A stretch of 64,000 bases of DNA from JAGWBJ01 sp964291465 (GTDB lineage: Bacteria > Chloroflexota > Dehalococcoidia > Lucifugimonadales > JAGWBF01), in assembly GCA_964291465.2 (NCBI GenBank), contig OZ219933.1, positions 53,547 through 117,546 on the forward strand, read 5' to 3'. Below the pieces are notes generated by a model. That model was given only the letters and a program-made list of their open reading frames with translations. It did not search any database and was not told where the DNA came from. Below are positions 1 to 8,799 of this stretch, one piece after another; position 1 is the stretch's first letter, and every line of letters begins with the position of its first letter. Both the position numbers and the translations under genes were made by a program.

Positions 1-993
1 ATCAAGGTCCCCCTGCAGGACGGCTTGGGCCTCAAGCTGGAGGACGCGCTCATCGGCGAGTATGGGCGGGTGCTGGACGAGGCGCCCGCCGGACACGGCC
101 TGGCGCCCCGGGGAGCCGTATCCGAGCCCAACGTACCCGACTTCGGCTTCCCAATCGCCAGGAGGATCGACTGCTGGACGGACGACGTGCCCGAGCTGTA
201 CGAGCGGGCCAAGGCCGAGCAGTGGGACGCCACCCGGGACATCCCGTGGCACGAGCTCCCGGAGCTGGACGACGAGATCGAGCGGGCCGTCTGCCAGGTG
301 ATGACCTTCCTGGTGGAGAACGAGTACGTGGCCCTGTACCTGCCCGCCAAGTTCCTGCCACGCATCGACCCCCACTACAGCGAGGTGTCGCTGCTTCTGG
401 GCACCCAGGTGATGGACGAGGCCAGGCATATAGAGGTGTACACCAAGAGGGCCCTGGCCAACGGGGGCGGGCTCCAGTACTCCTCCTCGTCCACCCAGTG
501 GGCGCTGAAGAGCCTGTTCACCCAAGAGAACTACCTGAAGGCGTCCTTCCTGCTCCACCTGCTGGGGGAGGGCACCTTCGTCGACATGCTGACCTTCATC
601 GGCCAGGTGGCGCCCGACCACGTCACCAGGGAGATACTGATCAAGACCCGGCGGGACGAGGCGCGGCACGTCGGCTACGGCGTCTCCCACGTCCGGTACC
701 TGCTGCGGGAGGAGCCGGCTCTCAGCGAGACCCTGCTGGAGGCGGCGGAGGAGCGGGCCTCCTTCCTCCGCGCCACGGCCGGGGCCAACCCCTTCCTGCA
801 GAACGCCCTGGCGGTGCTGGCGGGGGGCGGCGCGACGGAGGAGCAGGTGGAGCAGGGCAAGGTGGTCGTGAGGGAGTTCTACAAGAAGATGCACGAGAAC
901 CGCATCCACCGGATGATGACGGCCGGCATCGACGAGGACACGGCAAGGAGCATAGCCGAGCTGCACGGCGGCGGCGGCAGAGCATACATGTAG
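1..993 (+). CDS. Ferritin-like diiron protein, 5' end outside window
   Basis: The reading frame is open from base 1, so the N-terminus may be cut by the window edge; a TTG at 25 is the first possible internal start. The visible protein (about 322 residues from the TTG) is all-helical with the ferritin-like diiron pattern: a Glu in NEYVALYLPAKF, then two EARH motifs, MDEARHIEVY and RRDEARHVGYG, supplying Glu and His iron ligands. This fits the ferritin-like/R2-like oxygenase and oxidase superfamily; the substrate cannot be read from sequence. The stop codon lies inside the AGGAGG ribosome site of the next gene, an OsmC-family protein, so the two are probably co-transcribed, which would fit an oxidative-chemistry role. 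Family fold is secure; exact function is unknown. Confidence 0.75.
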   Translation: MKVPLQDGLGLKLEDALIGEYGRVLDEAPAGHGLAPRGAVSEPNVPDFGFPIARRIDCWTDDVPELYERAKAEQWDATRDIPWHELPELDDEIERAVCQVMTFLVENEYVALYLPAKFLPRIDPHYSEVSLLLGTQVMDEARHIEVYTKRALANGGGLQYSSSSTQWALKSLFTQENYLKASFLLHLLGEGTFVDMLTFIGQVAPDHVTREILIKTRRDEARHVGYGVSHVRYLLREEPALSETLLEAAEERASFLRATAGANPFLQNALAVLAGGGATEEQVEQGKVVVREFYKKMHENRIHRMMTAGIDEDTARSIAELHGGGGRAYM

Positions 994-1003
994 GAGGAGA
1001 GGC

Positions 1004-1537
1004 ATGGCGACGGTAAGGCTGAATGGCGTGGACATCGAGAAGATAGAGACGCTGGTCAAGGACATGCAGGAGAACCCGGAGACCATGAAGGAGATGGCCA
1101 ACTCGGCGTGGAGGACCCGCAGCCAGTGGGTCGGCGGGTTCGAGCACACGGTGTACGCCCGGGAGCTCCCGCCGGCGACCCTGGACGAGCCCGGCGACAT
1201 CTCCGGCGGCGACAAGGGCCTGAGCCCCCACGAGGCCATCCTCAGCTCGGTGGGCGCCTGCATCGCCACCGGGTTCGTCGCCCAGGCCTCCGCCCGGGGA
1301 GTCAAGGTGGAGTCTTTGGAGGTGAGCGTGGACGGCAACCTGAACCTGCCCGTCTTCTTCGGCCTCGCCGACGGCAACCCCGGCTACGACAGCATGGACG
1401 TCACGGTGTACGCCAAGACCGACGCGGCCCCCGAGGTACTGGAGGAGATATGGAAGAACGCCGTGGAGAAGTCCCCGGTGACCAACACCGTCCAGCGCGC
1501 CACCACCGTCAACACCACCCTGCGGACCGTGGAATAG
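1004..1537 (+). CDS. OsmC-family protein, paralogue A (second Cys replaced by Ser)
   Basis: A 177-residue OsmC/Ohr-like protein. OsmC and Ohr proteins reduce organic hydroperoxides with a cysteine pair. The first conserved Cys is present (Cys86 in SSVGACIATGF, start of the long central helix). The second, normally in a Cys-Pro-Val motif, is Ser157 in EKSPVTNT, so the usual disulfide cycle is not possible. An N-terminal extension of about 40 residues precedes the beta-strand with WVGGFEHTV. An ideal AGGAGG lies 6-7 bases before ATG 1004, overlapping the stop of the upstream ferritin-like gene. The amidase gene follows after 10 bases. A paralogue with the same Ser substitution lies at 4261-4785. 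It could be a single-Cys peroxidase needing an external thiol, or a binding protein with a new role. Confidence 0.85.
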   Translation: MATVRLNGVDIEKIETLVKDMQENPETMKEMANSAWRTRSQWVGGFEHTVYARELPPATLDEPGDISGGDKGLSPHEAILSSVGACIATGFVAQASARGVKVESLEVSVDGNLNLPVFFGLADGNPGYDSMDVTVYAKTDAAPEVLEEIWKNAVEKSPVTNTVQRATTVNTTLRTVE

Positions 1538-1547
1538 GCGGCCTCCA

Positions 1548-2942
1548 GTGACGATGGACCAAGCAGACATACCCTACCTGCCGGCGTCCCGGCTCTCCGC
1601 CCTCATCGAGAGGAAGGAGGTCTCTCCCGTCGAGGCGACAAGGGCCTACCTGCGCCGCATCGACGAGCTGGACTTCAAGTTCAACGCCTACCTGACGGTG
1701 GCCCGAAAGCACGCCCTGCGGCAGGCGGAGGCGGCGGAGCGAGAGATACTCGACGGCCGTCACCGGGGCCCCATGCACGGGGTCCCCGTGGCGGTCAAGG
1801 ACCAGCTCTGGACCCGGGGCATCCGCACCACCGGCGGGTCCCGCATCCTGGCGGACCTGGTGCCTGAGGACGATGCTACGGTGGTGTCCAACCTGAAGGC
1901 GGCGGGGGCCGTGGTCCTGGGCAAGACCAACCTCACCGAGTTCGCCATAGGCGGGCCCCACCGCTACGCCAACGCGCGCAACCCCTGGGACCTGAACACC
2001 TCGGCGGGCTCCTCCAGCAGCGGATCCGGCTCGGCCACCTCCGCCTACCTGTGCGCCACGTCCCTGGGTGAGGACACGGGGGGCTCGATACGGTTCCCGG
2101 CCGCCTGGTGCGGCATCGTCGGGCTCAGGCCCACCTGGGGCCTCGTCAGCCGGTACGGCGTCATGGGGGGCGTATGGTCCATGGACCAGGTGGGCCCCAT
2201 ATCCCGCACCGTGGAGGACGCTGCCATCACCCTTGGGGCCATCGCCGGCCCCGACCCCAAGGACCCCTACACCAGGGACGCCCCGGTGCCCGACTACCGG
2301 AGGGCCCTCGAGGGCGGCGTGAAGGGGATGCGCATCGGGCTGGTGACCGAGCTGACCCACGGAGAGGTCGCGGACCCCGAGGTCCGGGAGGCCGTGACCA
2401 GGGCGTCGGCTGTATTGGGGGAGCTGGGAGCCTCCGTGGAGGAGGTGTCCATACCCCTGTCCGCCCACGCCACGACCATCTTCTGGAGCCACCTGTCTGT
2501 TGAGCCGGCATCCACCCACCTCCAGTGGCTGAGGGACCGCCTCCCCGAGTACGGTTACTCCAACCGCATATCGTTGCTCATGGGCAGCGTGATGCCGGCG
2601 CAGGCGTACTACAAGGCCCAGAAGCTGCGGGCCCTGCTTCGCCGCGAGGTCCACGACGCCCTGGACCGGTACGACTTGCTGATGTCGCCCACCATCGGGG
2701 CCACCGCCCAGAGGGTCGAGGGAACCGGCGCCGAGTCGGCCCGGCGGCGGCCCCTGCTCACCTTCACCTTCAACCTGGCCAATTGCCCGGCCATCTCCGT
2801 ACCCTGCGGCTTCAGCTCCCAGGGCCTGCCCGTGGGCCTGCAGCTCGGGGGACGCCCCTTCAGCGAGGAGACGATACTGAGGGCCGCCCACGCCTACGAG
2901 CAGGCCACGCCCTGGCATACCATGCGGCCCACGTACGCTTAG
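1548..2942 (+). CDS. Amidase signature family hydrolase
   Basis: About 464 residues, normal length for the amidase signature (AS) family, whose members hydrolyse amide bonds with a Ser-cisSer-Lys triad. The triad is visible: Lys84 in VAVKDQ, the Ser-rich loop AGSSSSGSG around residues 153-161 for the cis-Ser, and the nucleophile Ser180 in GEDTGGSIRFPA. GTG 1548 and ATG 1554 are both possible starts, neither with a strong ribosome site. No GatB or GatC gene is nearby and the cis-Ser loop departs from the GatA consensus, so a stand-alone amidase is more likely than the tRNA amidotransferase subunit. It sits between an OsmC paralogue and a MetE-like gene, all on the same strand with short gaps, suggesting one catabolic or detoxification operon. 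Substrate unknown. Confidence 0.88.
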   Translation: MTMDQADIPYLPASRLSALIERKEVSPVEATRAYLRRIDELDFKFNAYLTVARKHALRQAEAAEREILDGRHRGPMHGVPVAVKDQLWTRGIRTTGGSRILADLVPEDDATVVSNLKAAGAVVLGKTNLTEFAIGGPHRYANARNPWDLNTSAGSSSSGSGSATSAYLCATSLGEDTGGSIRFPAAWCGIVGLRPTWGLVSRYGVMGGVWSMDQVGPISRTVEDAAITLGAIAGPDPKDPYTRDAPVPDYRRALEGGVKGMRIGLVTELTHGEVADPEVREAVTRASAVLGELGASVEEVSIPLSAHATTIFWSHLSVEPASTHLQWLRDRLPEYGYSNRISLLMGSVMPAQAYYKAQKLRALLRREVHDALDRYDLLMSPTIGATAQRVEGTGAESARRRPLLTFTFNLANCPAISVPCGFSSQGLPVGLQLGGRPFSEETILRAAHAYEQATPWHTMRPTYA

Positions 2943-2963
2943 GAGACGCTTTAGGAGGGCGCC

Positions 2964-4139
2964 ATGACCCTTGCCGGACTACCCCTTTTCCCCGTCACCG
3001 TCGTCGGCAGCTGGCCAAGGCCGCCGTACCTGCTGGAGGCCCTGAGGAGCCGTCAGGCCGGGCGAATCAGCTTCGAGGAGTTCAACCGGGTCGCCGACCG
3101 GGCCGTCCTGGAGGCGTTGAGGTACCAGGAGGACGCCGGGGTCGACCTGGTCAGCGACGGCGAGCAGCGGCGGGACAACTTCTACTCCTTCGTCGTCGAG
3201 AAGCTGGAGGGAGTCCGGCTGATGAGCCTCGGGGAGATCATGAACTACGTGGAGGACAAGGAGGCCTACGACAACATCCTCCGCAGCATGGACGCCCCAG
3301 CCTTCTCCATCCATAACCCGACGGTGGTGGACAGGGTGGAGAGACGGGGGCCGATAGCCCTGGACGAGTACCAGTTCCTCAGGGAGCACACCTCGCGCCC
3401 CATCAAGATCACCCTGCCCGGCCCGTACCTTCTCACCCGGTCCATGTGGGTGAAGGGCGTGTCCGACGCCGTGTATCCGACCCAGGCGGCCCTGGCCCAG
3501 GATATCGTGGCCATGCTCCGGGAGGAGCTGGTCGCCCTGCGGGACGAGGGCGCGGAGTTCGTCCAGTTCGACGAGCCGGTGCTCACCGACGTAGCCTTCA
3601 ACCCCGAGGTGAAGGAGCGCACCTTCATGTGCGCCTCCATGGCCGCATCCTCGGGCGACCCCATGAAGGAGCTGGTGATGGCGCTGCGGCTGATGAACGA
3701 CATCACCCGCGGGGTCGACGGCGTCAAGACGGGGGTGCACGTGTGCCGGGGCAACTGGAGCCGCAAGGAGGACGCCCTGCTCAGGGGCGACTACGAGCCC
3801 ATAGTGCCCTACCTGCTGGCCATGGACACGGACCAGCTTGTGCTGGAGTACGCCACGCCCCGGGCCGGGGATATGGACTCCTTCGCCAACCGGAAGAAGC
3901 TGAGCGAGATCGGGCTGGGCGTCGTCAACCCGAGGACCGACGAGGTGGAGGGGCCCGAGTTCGTGGTCGATATGGTGGAGAAGGCCCTTGCCTACTTCAG
4001 CCCCAGCCAGATATACCTGAACCCCGACTGCGGCTTCGGCACCTTTGCCGAGCGGCCCATGAACCCTCCGGAGGTGGCCTTCAGGAAGCTGCAGGTCATC
4101 GCCGAAGCCGCCCGGCAGCTACGGGAGACCTACTCGTAA
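2964..4139 (+). CDS. MetE-like cobalamin-independent methyltransferase catalytic core
   Basis: A 391-residue protein matching the C-terminal catalytic barrel of cobalamin-independent methionine synthase, without the MetE N-terminal barrel. The zinc ligands are in order: His259 and Cys261 in GVHVCRGNW, Glu295 in LVLEYA, Cys356 in NPDCGFGT. VVGSWPRP near the N-terminus is also typical. Stand-alone cores of this type include archaeal-type methionine synthases and methyltransferases for other substrates, so transfer to homocysteine is possible but not proven. TAGGAGGGCGCC just before ATG 2964 gives a good ribosome site. It lies 21 bases after the amidase and upstream of the second OsmC paralogue. 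Confidence 0.87.
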   Translation: MTLAGLPLFPVTVVGSWPRPPYLLEALRSRQAGRISFEEFNRVADRAVLEALRYQEDAGVDLVSDGEQRRDNFYSFVVEKLEGVRLMSLGEIMNYVEDKEAYDNILRSMDAPAFSIHNPTVVDRVERRGPIALDEYQFLREHTSRPIKITLPGPYLLTRSMWVKGVSDAVYPTQAALAQDIVAMLREELVALRDEGAEFVQFDEPVLTDVAFNPEVKERTFMCASMAASSGDPMKELVMALRLMNDITRGVDGVKTGVHVCRGNWSRKEDALLRGDYEPIVPYLLAMDTDQLVLEYATPRAGDMDSFANRKKLSEIGLGVVNPRTDEVEGPEFVVDMVEKALAYFSPSQIYLNPDCGFGTFAERPMNPPEVAFRKLQVIAEAARQLRETYS

Positions 4140-4260
4140 GGGCCCACCCGGCCCGTCCCAAGGGCATCCTTCGGCTCCCTCATGGCATTGGCGCGAAGCA
4201 CCCGCGCACGCCATTGCGACGGAGCGTGTCTGGATTTCACCGGGGTAAGGAGAGACGGCC

Positions 4261-4785
4261 ATGGCAGAGCCCGGACAGCTAAACGGCATCGACCTGCATG
4301 ACCTGGAGGAGGGGCTCAAGGAGATCGGAGAGCAGGAGGGGGCCCGCCACGCCAGGAAGCGGTCCCGCATCCAGTGGCTGGGCGGGTTCCGGTTCAACAG
4401 CTTCGTCCGGAACAACACCTTCATCGTCGAGGAGCCGGCCAGCTCTACCGCCCAAGAGCAGGCCCCCAACTCCATGGAGTACGTGCTGGGCGCCCTGGGG
4501 GCGTGCCTGGCCACGGGGTTCGTCCTCAACGCCACCCGCCGGGGGATACCGGTGCACAACCTGGAGGTGGCCCTGGACTCCAGCCAGGACAACGTCTTCG
4601 CCTTCTTCGGACTCAGCGACGAGGGCCACCCGGGGTTCCAGCAGGTCCGGGCCAAGCTCTACGTGCAGGCCGACTCCGACGGGGATACCCTGAGGGAGGT
4701 CTGGGAGCAGGCCGTCAAGACATCGCCCGTGGGCAACTCCCTGGCCCGCGTCGTAAGCATCACCCCGGAGCTGTCGGTGGTGTAG
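4261..4785 (+). CDS. OsmC-family protein, paralogue B (second Cys replaced by Ser)
   Basis: A 174-residue paralogue of the OsmC protein at 1004-1537, with the same layout: N-terminal extension, WLGGFRFNSF strand, and Cys82 in LGACLATGFVLNA. The position of the second catalytic Cys is Ser155 in KTSPVGNS, the same change as in the first paralogue. AAGGAGAGACGGCC gives a clear ribosome site before ATG 4261. A 121-base gap separates it from the MetE-like gene. It ends 13 bases from the convergent proS gene. A conserved single-Cys active site in both copies argues that the change is selected rather than damage. Confidence 0.85.
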   Translation: MAEPGQLNGIDLHDLEEGLKEIGEQEGARHARKRSRIQWLGGFRFNSFVRNNTFIVEEPASSTAQEQAPNSMEYVLGALGACLATGFVLNATRRGIPVHNLEVALDSSQDNVFAFFGLSDEGHPGFQQVRAKLYVQADSDGDTLREVWEQAVKTSPVGNSLARVVSITPELSVV

Positions 4786-4798
4786 CCCTGGCCGCGGC

Positions 4799-6505
4799 CT
4801 AGCCCGCGCCGCTGAGGATCTCCCGCACCCTGTCCACCACGTCATCCATCTCCACCAGCGCCGCATCCGAGTCGCCCCGGCCCTTCACCTCCACCGAGCC
4901 CTGGCGCAGGTTGCGGGGGCTCACCACCAGCCTCACCGGCAGGCCCAGCAGGTCCGCGTCGTTGAACTTCACGCCGGCGGCCTCCTCGGCGCGGTCGTCG
5001 TAGAGGGTCTCGATCCCCCCGGCCCACAGACGGTCGTACAGGCCGTCCGCGGCCTCTCTTACGGCGCAGTCCGCCAGGTTCAGGCCCACCAGGTGGACGC
5101 TGAAGGGGGCTATGGGCGCTGGGAAGACTATGCCCCGATCGTCGTGGTTCTGCTCGATGGCGGCGGCCAGGAGGCGGCCCACGCCTATGCCGTAGCAGCC
5201 CATGGTGATGGGCCTCTGCCGGCCCTCGCTGTCCAGGTAGTGGGCGCCCAGGGTCTCACTGAAGAAGGTGCCGAGCTTGAAGATGTGGCCCACCTCGACC
5301 CCGCGGGTGGTCTCCAGGGGAGTCCCACAGCGGGGACAACCTTGCCCTTCCCGGGCCAGGGCGATGTCCGTGAGCAGGTCCACTTGGAAGTCCCGGGGAT
5401 AGTTGGCGTTGACGATGTGGGTGTCGGGCTCGTTGCCGCCCACGGTGAAGTTGGCCCCATTGCCGATGGACTCGTCGGCGATCTTCCTGATCCCCTCCAG
5501 GCCGACGGGGGAGGCCGATCCCGCCACCAGCCCCGCGGCGGCCACCTCCTCGTCCACCGCCAGGCGAAGGTCGTGGATACCCAGGGCGTTCTTCAACTTC
5601 ACCTCGTTCACGTCCAGGTCTCCCCGGATGGTCACGAATACCACCTCGCCGTCGGCGTAGTAGAAGACGGCCTTCAGGGTCTTGCTCTCGGGAACGCCCA
5701 GGTACTCCGAAATCCCGGCTATGGTCTTGATGCCGGGTGTGGGGACCCGCTCCATGGGCAGGGGCTCCTCGTGGGGAGAAGGGGGCAGCCGCGAGGCGGC
5801 TTTCTCGGCGTTGGCCGCGTACCCGCAGCTGAGGCAGGTGATGACGGTGTCCTCTCCGCTGGACGTCGGGAGGATGAACTCGTGGGAGTCCTTCCCGCCG
5901 ATGGCGCCGCTGTCGGCCTCGACCATGAGGGCGGGCAGCCCGCAGCGCCGGTATATGTTCCTGTAGGCCCGCGCCATCGCCTGGTAGCTGCCGTCCAGGC
6001 TGTCATCGTCGGCGTCGAAGCTGTAGGCGTCCTTCATGTCGAACTCGCGTACGCGGATCAGCCCGGCCCGGGGACGCGGCTCGTCGCGGAACTTCGTCTG
6101 TATCTGGTACAGGATTACCGGCAGGTCCCGGTAGCTCTGGACGTTGGAGCGGACGATGTTGGTGATCACCTCTTCGTGGGTGGGGGCCAGCACCATCGGC
6201 CTGCCCCGGCGGTCGGTCAGGGTGAACAGATTTTCGCCGAAGGCGGCCCGCCGGTCGGTCTCCTCCCACAGCTCCCGGGGGTGCAGCACGGGCAGGCGGA
6301 CCTCCTGGCCCCCGGCCGCGTTCATCTCGTCTCGGATGATGTTCTCGATCTTCCGGAGGGACCTCCAGGCCAGGGGCAGGTAGCTGTAAACGCCCGCGGC
6401 CACCTGGGAGATCATGCCGGCCCTCAGCATGAGGCTGTGGCTGGCGGTCTCGGCCTCGGCGGGGTCGCTGCGGAGGGTCTTGGAGACCAGCTTGGTGAAC
6501 CGCAT
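4799..6505 (-). CDS. proS: Prolyl-tRNA synthetase, bacterial type
   Basis: Charges tRNA-Pro with proline. The 568-residue length fits the bacterial (ProS type 1) form with an inserted editing domain. Class II synthetase elements are visible: SHSLMLRAGMISQVAAG near the N-terminus, the ATP-binding THEE at 109-112, and motif 2 FRDEPRPRAG at 139-148. The editing insertion spans roughly residues 220-400. The C-terminal half contains MGCYGIGVGRLLAA (motif 3) and an anticodon-binding domain. It is the last gene of the long minus-strand operon, 16 bases after ispG. ATG 6505. Confidence 0.97.
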   Translation of the reverse strand: MRFTKLVSKTLRSDPAEAETASHSLMLRAGMISQVAAGVYSYLPLAWRSLRKIENIIRDEMNAAGGQEVRLPVLHPRELWEETDRRAAFGENLFTLTDRRGRPMVLAPTHEEVITNIVRSNVQSYRDLPVILYQIQTKFRDEPRPRAGLIRVREFDMKDAYSFDADDDSLDGSYQAMARAYRNIYRRCGLPALMVEADSGAIGGKDSHEFILPTSSGEDTVITCLSCGYAANAEKAASRLPPSPHEEPLPMERVPTPGIKTIAGISEYLGVPESKTLKAVFYYADGEVVFVTIRGDLDVNEVKLKNALGIHDLRLAVDEEVAAAGLVAGSASPVGLEGIRKIADESIGNGANFTVGGNEPDTHIVNANYPRDFQVDLLTDIALAREGQGCPRCGTPLETTRGVEVGHIFKLGTFFSETLGAHYLDSEGRQRPITMGCYGIGVGRLLAAAIEQNHDDRGIVFPAPIAPFSVHLVGLNLADCAVREAADGLYDRLWAGGIETLYDDRAEEAAGVKFNDADLLGLPVRLVVSPRNLRQGSVEVKGRGDSDAALVEMDDVVDRVREILSGAG

Positions 6506-6521
6506 CGTTGGAAGGGGCGCC

Positions 6522-7658
6522 TCAGCTCGCCTCGGCGGCCACCGCCTCGACCTCCTCCATCAGCGCGGTGAGCATGTCCGCCTCTGCGACGACCCGGCTC
6601 TTGACGCCCTTCCGGAAAATGACGGCGCGGCCCGCGCCCGCGGCTATGCCCACGTCGGCGTCCTTGGCCTCCCCCGGGCCGTTGACCTCGCACCCCATCA
6701 CCGCCACCGTGACCTCGGAATCCACCTTCTTGAGCATCCGGTCCACGGTGTTGGCCAGGCTGATCACGTCCACGTCGGCCCTGCCGCAGCTCGGGCAGGC
6801 CACCAGGGTGGCCCCCTTCTGGCGGAGGTTCAGGGACCTGAGGATGTCGTATCCCGCCTGGACCTCCTCCACCGGGTCGCCGCTCAGGGATACCCGGATG
6901 GTGTCGCCGATGCCCTCGTACAGGAGCAGGCCCAGGCCTGCCGCGCTACGTATGGAGCCGGACTTGACCGTGCCCGCCTCGGTGATGCCCAGGTGCAGCG
7001 GGTACGGGACCATGGGGGCGATGCGCTGGTACGCCTCCACCGTGGTCGGTACGTCGAAGGCCTTGAGGGATATCTTGATCATGTCGAAGTCCAGGGACTC
7101 CAGGATGCCTATCTCCCACAGGGCCGTGGCCACCATGTGGTCGACGATGCTGTACTCTCCGGCGGCCCCCGCGCCGGCCTTGGGGAGCTGGTTGACCATG
7201 TCCAGGTGCCGGGAGAAGCGGCCCGTCTTCCCTATGCCCCCCACCGGGGGAAGGCTGCCGAAGTTGACGCCGATGCGGATGGGCACGTCCCGCTCCTTGG
7301 CCGCCTGCACCACCTCGGTGACCTTCTCCTCGTCCCGGATGTTGCCGGGGTTCAGCCGCAGCATGTCGACGCCGCCCTCCAAAGCCTTGAGGGCCAGCCT
7401 GTAGTGGAAGTGGATGTCGGCCACCAGGGGTATGTTGATCTGCCTCTTGATCTCTGCCAGGGCCTCCGCCGCCTCCATGTCCGGGACCGCCGAGCGGATG
7501 ATATCGCACCCCGCCTCCTCCAGCTCCCTGATCTGGCGGACCGTGGCGTCGACGTCCCGGGTGTCAGTCTTGGTCATGGACTGCACGGCTATGGGGGCGT
7601 CGCCGCCTACCTGGACGTTCCCCACGTGGACGGGCTTGGTTACTCGACGTTTAGCCAT
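6522..7658 (-). CDS. ispG: 4-hydroxy-3-methylbut-2-enyl diphosphate synthase (IspG)
   Basis: Penultimate step of the methylerythritol phosphate (MEP) isoprenoid pathway, reducing 2-C-methyl-erythritol cyclodiphosphate to HMBPP. The start is ATG 7658, giving MAKRRVTKPVHVG, a typical IspG N-terminus, with GGGAGAAC upstream; longer in-frame readings would run into rseP. 378 residues. The [4Fe-4S] ligands are present: two Cys in LVACPSCGRADVDV and one in MGCEVNGPGEAKDADVG, the latter with the conserved Glu. Dxr and UppS from the same pathway are encoded in the same operon. Confidence 0.97.
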   Translation of the reverse strand: MAKRRVTKPVHVGNVQVGGDAPIAVQSMTKTDTRDVDATVRQIRELEEAGCDIIRSAVPDMEAAEALAEIKRQINIPLVADIHFHYRLALKALEGGVDMLRLNPGNIRDEEKVTEVVQAAKERDVPIRIGVNFGSLPPVGGIGKTGRFSRHLDMVNQLPKAGAGAAGEYSIVDHMVATALWEIGILESLDFDMIKISLKAFDVPTTVEAYQRIAPMVPYPLHLGITEAGTVKSGSIRSAAGLGLLLYEGIGDTIRVSLSGDPVEEVQAGYDILRSLNLRQKGATLVACPSCGRADVDVISLANTVDRMLKKVDSEVTVAVMGCEVNGPGEAKDADVGIAAGAGRAVIFRKGVKSRVVAEADMLTALMEEVEAVAAEAS

Positions 7659-7722
7659 CTCTGGTTCTCCCGGCAGATATTCCCTCAGACCGGTATCTCT
7701 ACGTCCGGCTGCCCCGTTGCCG

Positions 7723-8781
7723 CTAACGCAGCAGGCTTCCCCCCTCGACGATGCGCGCGATGTCATTGTAGCTCACGGCGACGATGAAGATGATGAGGAC
7801 CAGGAAGCCCATGATGTGGACGAAGCCCTCTTTCTCCGGCGGGATGCGCCTGCCGCGCCGCAGCCACTCCAGGATAACGAACACCAACCTGCCTCCGTCA
7901 AGGGCGGGGATCGGCAGGATGTTCAGGATTGCCAGGCTGATGCTCAGTATGGCCGCCAGGGGCACCAGCGCTATCAGCCCGAACTCCCTGGCCCACTCGC
8001 CAGTGCCCTGGGCGATTCCCACGGGCCCCGCGAAGGGCACCTCCCCGTCGGCGGAGACCCAGTCCACTACGGCGTCCTTCAGGGCCACGGGCACCATCCA
8101 GGTGCGCTGCACCCCCAGCTTCAGGGCCTCCCAGGGCGAGGCGGCCAGCCACTCGCCCCGTATGCCCTGGGGAGGGTCCTCCCGGGGGACCAGGCGCACG
8201 GCCTTCCTGGAGCCCTCCCTCTCCAGCACCCACTCCACCTCGGCGCCCAGGTTGGCGTTTATGCCCTCGACCAGATCGTCCAGGCCCTCCAGCGGGCTGC
8301 CGTTCATCTCCAGGACCAGGTCCCCCGCCCTCAGTCCCGCCGCGTCAGCGGGAGAGCCCGGAGCAACGCTGCGGACCTCCAGGGGCGTCCCGTCTCGCAG
8401 GGTGATCCCCGTGGGGCCCTGGTTCTCGGTGACGGTGAACATGAAGAAGCCCGCCAGGAGGACCACTCCCAGCAGCACGTTCATGACCACCCCGGCGACC
8501 AGCACGACGACCCTGGCGCCCACGCTCTTGCCCGCGAAGCTCCGGGGCTGGGTGGGGTCGTTCTCCCCCTCCAGCCGGACGAAGCCGCCCAGGGGCAGGG
8601 CGTTTATGGTGTAGACGGTCTCGCCCTTTCGGATGCCCAGCAGCCTGGGGGGAAAACCGAAGCCGAACTCGTTGACCTTGATCCCGAAGGCCTTGGCGGC
8701 GGCGAAATGCCCGAACTCGTGGACGACGACCACCACTCCCAGCACCACGAGGAACTCTACGATGGTTACGAGGACTTCCAA
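7723..8781 (-). CDS. rseP: Site-2 membrane zinc metalloprotease, RseP/YluC type
   Basis: An intramembrane protease of the M50 family (352 residues) which cleaves membrane-spanning regulators or signal peptides. The zinc motif HEFGH is at 21-25 in the first membrane helix, followed by a PDZ domain at about residues 120-200 (GSPADAAGLRAGD). The third zinc ligand is in NILPIPALDGGR of a late helix. Start is TTG 8781, with GAAGAGG upstream. It sits between dxr and ispG, the same neighbourhood as in many bacteria. Confidence 0.95.
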   Translation of the reverse strand: MEVLVTIVEFLVVLGVVVVVHEFGHFAAAKAFGIKVNEFGFGFPPRLLGIRKGETVYTINALPLGGFVRLEGENDPTQPRSFAGKSVGARVVVLVAGVVMNVLLGVVLLAGFFMFTVTENQGPTGITLRDGTPLEVRSVAPGSPADAAGLRAGDLVLEMNGSPLEGLDDLVEGINANLGAEVEWVLEREGSRKAVRLVPREDPPQGIRGEWLAASPWEALKLGVQRTWMVPVALKDAVVDWVSADGEVPFAGPVGIAQGTGEWAREFGLIALVPLAAILSISLAILNILPIPALDGGRLVFVILEWLRRGRRIPPEKEGFVHIMGFLVLIIFIVAVSYNDIARIVEGGSLLR

Positions 8782-8799
8782 GGAGCCGTTGCCTCTTCT

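Noticed and set aside
1548..2942. GatA of the tRNA amidotransferase
   Set aside because: No gatB/gatC beside it, and the Ser-rich loop departs from the GatA consensus; a general amidase is the safer call.
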